Below are positions 5,049 through 7,071 of a DNA stretch of 7,071 nt, piece after piece. The notes under the pieces are model-generated. The model was not told the DNA's origin and did no database searches. It was given only the letters and a program-made list of their open reading frames with translations. Each line of letters starts with the position of its first letter. Within the stretch, counting starts at the first letter, position 1. Both the position numbers and the translations under genes were made by a program. Source of the stretch: JBKPRX01 sp046734795 (GTDB lineage: Bacteria; Actinomycetota; Thermoleophilia; Gaiellales; Gaiellaceae); NCBI GenBank assembly GCA_046734795.1, contig JBKPRX010000057.1, positions 1-7,071 on the forward strand. The letters run 5' to 3'.

Positions 5049-5678
5049 TCAACGGCCCGTCGCAGGCCGTGAGCTACGGCGACGACGCGGCTGCTGCGAC
5101 GAACTACCCGCTCGTTCGCGAAACGGCCGGCTCAGAAAGCGGGAGCCGGCGAGCCCGTACCGCCACGGCTGCTCGACCGCCTTCGTGATGCCGACGCGTG
5201 GGCCGCGCACGACATCGGGCTCACGCGTGCGCGCGTGAAGCTCGAACGGCGGCTCGTCGAGAGCGAGCCCGTCGTGCTCACGTGTGATGCCCAGCGCCTG
5301 GCACAGCCGCCCCGGCCCGGCACAGAGGAGCCGCTCGTTCTCCATCCCCCGGCGGGCGCGCATCGCGTCGAACCCCTGCGTCGGCTCGAGCGCGCGGACG
5401 AGCACCGCATTCGCGACGCCGACGTCCTCGCAGACGAAGTTCAGGCACCAGTGGATCCCGTACGACCGGTAGACGTACGCGTGACCCGCTGGACCGAACA
5501 TCGAGGCGTTGCGCTCGGTCCTGCCGCGGAAGCCGTGCGCGGCCGGATCCTCGTGGTCGTAAGCCTCGACCTCGACGATCACGCCGCCGACGCCTTCGAC
5601 CAGAAGCGTCGCTCCGATCAACTCTGGCGCGATCTCGTGCACCGGCCGCGCGAAGAACCCTCGCGTGAGCCGATTCAC
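5049..5678 (-). CDS. mpg: DNA-3-methyladenine glycosylase, AAG/MPG family
   Basis: This 209-aa enzyme excises alkylated and deaminated purines (3-methyladenine, hypoxanthine) and opens base-excision repair. Family landmarks by comparison with human AAG: VIVEVEAY with Glu38 as the general base (human Glu125) and Tyr40 (Tyr127), His48 in PAAHGF (His136), Tyr70 in AYVYRSYGIHWCLNF (Tyr159), Asn80 (Asn169) and Arg95 in VLVRALEP (Arg182). The usual C-terminal block RVGITKAVEQPWRYGLAGSR is at 161-180. All catalytic residues are present, so it should be active. The GTG start at 5678 overlaps the MFS stop as GTGA, so the two are co-translated. The last 23 residues (from 187) are a Ser/Arg-rich tail with weak codon bias (13 of 23 codons end in G/C), unlike the rest, and may be a recent extension after loss of the original stop. 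Confidence 0.93.
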   Translation of the reverse strand: MNRLTRGFFARPVHEIAPELIGATLLVEGVGGVIVEVEAYDHEDPAAHGFRGRTERNASMFGPAGHAYVYRSYGIHWCLNFVCEDVGVANAVLVRALEPTQGFDAMRARRGMENERLLCAGPGRLCQALGITREHDGLALDEPPFELHARTREPDVVRGPRVGITKAVEQPWRYGLAGSRFLSRPFRERAGSSSQQPRRRRSSRPATGR

Positions 5679-6976
5679 GTGAGCTTGTCCCGCTTCGCGT
5701 CGTAACGGAGCAGCGCAGGGAACAGCGCGGCCACGACGAGCGTGCCGACGACACAGAGAAGCCCTCCCGAGACGATCGAGAAGCGGAGGCTGGTCACGGA
5801 CGCGACGACGCCCGCCTCGACGTTCCCGAGCGTCGGAGCGCTCGCAACCTGCATGAACTCGATGCCGGTGAGGCGTCCTCGCATGGACTCCGGCGTCGCG
5901 CTCAGCATGATCGTCGCGCGGAAGACGGCGCTGACGTTGTCGGCCGCGCCCGCCACTGCGAGCAGCACGAGCCCGGCCCATAGCGTGTCGGTGAAGCCGA
6001 AGGCCGCGATCGCGATCCCCCATCCCGCTGCTGCGAATGCCACCGCCAGCCCCTGACGGCGCACGTGCGGGATCCAGCCCGACGCGAGCGAAGAAACGAG
6101 CGCGCCCGCGTACGGCGCCGCGTACATGTAGCCGACGAGCGCCGGGTTCCCGTACTTGTGCGTGGCGATCGCCGGGAAGAGCGCCATCGGCATCCCGAAG
6201 ACCATGGCATTGACGTCGACGAGCATGAAGCCGAGGACGACCGGCTGGTGGATGACGTAGCGGAAGCCCTCGGCGATCGAACGCAGACTGGGACGATCCG
6301 CGTCGGCGACCGGCGCGATCTTCGGCAGCGCGAAGATGCTGGCGATCCCCGCGATGAACGTGACGAGGTCGAAGGCGTACGTCGCGGTGAGGCCGACGAT
6401 CCCGATGAGCACACCGCCGAGCGCCGGGCCGCCGACGGAAGCGAACGAGCCGGAGATGCTCTCGAGCACGAGGGCGGCCGTCAGCTGATTCGGCGCCACG
6501 AGCCGCGGCGTGATCGAGCGCATGCCGCCGACGCCGAGGCAGAAGAACGACGCCGAGAAGAACGCGAGCACGAAGCACGCCCAGACCTGCGGGTTCGGCA
6601 GCGCAGCGTTGACGACGAGGCCGATCCCCGTAGCGGCCATCCCGAACTGCGTCCAGATGAGGAGCCGCCGCCGGTCGACGGCGTCCGCGAGCGCGCCGCC
6701 GAGGAGCGTCAGAGTGACGAGCGGCACCAGCTCCACGAACGAGATCGCCGCGACCGCGAGCGTCGATCCCGTCAGCTGGTAGATCTGATACGGCAGCGCG
6801 ACCTGTGCGACGCCGCTGCCGAGGTCCTTCGCCGCCTGTCCGAGCCAGAACCAGCGGAACGCCGGCGCCTCGCGGATCGGCGTGAGGTCGATCGCGAGCC
6901 GCGCGAAGCGCTCGCGGGCGCCGGGGCCCTCGAGCCCCGGCGGGGATTCGTCGACCAGGCGGGGGTCTTCGCTCAG
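5675..6976 (-). CDS. MFS exporter, MFS_3/EntS-like
   Basis: A 12-helix-type major facilitator protein of about 433 aa, probably a drug or metabolite exporter driven by the proton gradient; the substrate is unknown. The N-terminal core FRWFWLGQAAKDLGSGVAQV (40-59), then ALPYQIYQLTGSTLAVAAI, and the loop 2-3 motif A GGALADAVDRRRLL (about 93-106) are typical of the MFS_3/EntS group. Alternating hydrophobic segments continue to the basic end DAKRDKLT. The first canonical start, GTG 6736, lies inside the second helix and would remove helix 1, so it cannot be right. The frame is open back to the previous gene, and no ATG, GTG or TTG occurs upstream of 6736 within it. The best start is CTG at 6976-6974, overlapping the upstream TGA as CTGA and giving an N-terminus SEDPRLVDESPPGLEG. 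The start is therefore inferred and unusual; the family call is firm. Confidence 0.88.
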   Translation of the reverse strand: MSEDPRLVDESPPGLEGPGARERFARLAIDLTPIREAPAFRWFWLGQAAKDLGSGVAQVALPYQIYQLTGSTLAVAAISFVELVPLVTLTLLGGALADAVDRRRLLIWTQFGMAATGIGLVVNAALPNPQVWACFVLAFFSASFFCLGVGGMRSITPRLVAPNQLTAALVLESISGSFASVGGPALGGVLIGIVGLTATYAFDLVTFIAGIASIFALPKIAPVADADRPSLRSIAEGFRYVIHQPVVLGFMLVDVNAMVFGMPMALFPAIATHKYGNPALVGYMYAAPYAGALVSSLASGWIPHVRRQGLAVAFAAAGWGIAIAAFGFTDTLWAGLVLLAVAGAADNVSAVFRATIMLSATPESMRGRLTGIEFMQVASAPTLGNVEAGVVASVTSLRFSIVSGGLLCVVGTLVVAALFPALLRYDAKRDKLT

Positions 6977-7071
6977 AAGAGCTTGGCGTCGTCCTGTTGC
7001 GTGGTCGACTCGAGCAGCCGGCGCGCGCGGCGCTGGAGATCGGCCAGGTCGAGCCGGCCCTGCTCTGCGCC
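6973..7071 (-). CDS. C-terminal end of an unidentified protein (gene begins outside the window)
   Basis: Thirty-two codons and a TGA (6975-6973) are visible, in a frame with strong G/C third positions in the first part. The sequence is helical and charged, with DLADLQRRARRLLEST, ending in QQDDAKLF. That is too little to name a family. Its stop overlaps the proposed CTG start of the MFS gene by 4 bp, so it is the upstream member of the same operon with the MFS gene and mpg. Confidence 0.6.
   Translation of the reverse strand, partial: GAEQGRLDLADLQRRARRLLESTTQQDDAKLF

Noticed and set aside
4829..5188. Plus-strand frame of 119 aa starting with GTGA at the end of the MBL-like gene
   Set aside because: The tidy 4-bp overlap is tempting, but its third-position G/C is clearly lower than its neighbours', it runs antisense to the end of mpg, and the opposite strand shows far stronger coding bias at 4874-5044. 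The translation shows no motif I recognise.
6736..6736. GTG 6736 as the start of the MFS gene
   Set aside because: It falls inside the second helix; clearly homologous transporter sequence (FRWFWLGQ, LPYQIYQLTG) lies upstream in the same frame.

Overview
The window is GC-rich throughout, and its clearly coding stretches use G or C at nearly every third codon position. With the gene set (DUF4331 protein, SigK/RskA-type sigma/anti-sigma pair, class A penicillin-binding protein with C-terminal PASTA domains, MFS_3-type transporter, AAG-family glycosylase), this points to a high-GC actinobacterium. A deep-branching class such as Thermoleophilia is a guess from gene style, not something the sequence proves. 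I see no rRNA, tRNA, CRISPR, insertion sequence or phage gene.

Layout. (1) Bases 1-196, minus strand: the first 65 codons of a secreted or membrane-anchored DUF4331 protein. (2) 197-535: a 339-bp divergent control region rich in short repeats, including an 11-bp perfect inverted repeat. (3) 536-1108 and 1096-1791, plus strand: an ECF sigma factor and its RskA-like zinc anti-sigma factor, overlapping by 13 bp. (4) 1819-4296, plus: a bifunctional class A penicillin-binding protein. (5) 4293-4832, plus: a small, probable degenerate metallo-beta-lactamase-fold protein, overlapping the previous gene by 4 bp. (6) 4833-5048: a convergent junction with a possible terminator hairpin and a strongly coding-like minus-strand fragment with no start or stop of its own. 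(7) 5049-5678 mpg, 5675-6976 an MFS exporter, and 6973-7071 the tail of another gene. All three are on the minus strand with 4-bp stop/start overlaps, so they probably form one operon transcribed towards the fragment.

How the genes work together. The sigma/anti-sigma pair stands back to back with the DUF4331 gene, so that gene is the natural first candidate for its regulon. The penicillin-binding protein polymerises and cross-links peptidoglycan. It follows the anti-sigma gene closely, but may have its own leaderless promoter. Mpg performs base-excision repair of alkylated bases, and its link to the MFS exporter looks like operon packing rather than a pathway.

Most of the window is conventional. 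The parts most worth a second look are the orphan coding fragment at 4874-5044, the repeat-rich control region, the apparent CTG start of the MFS gene, and the degenerate MBL-like protein. I did not find convincing evidence of an undescribed multi-gene system.
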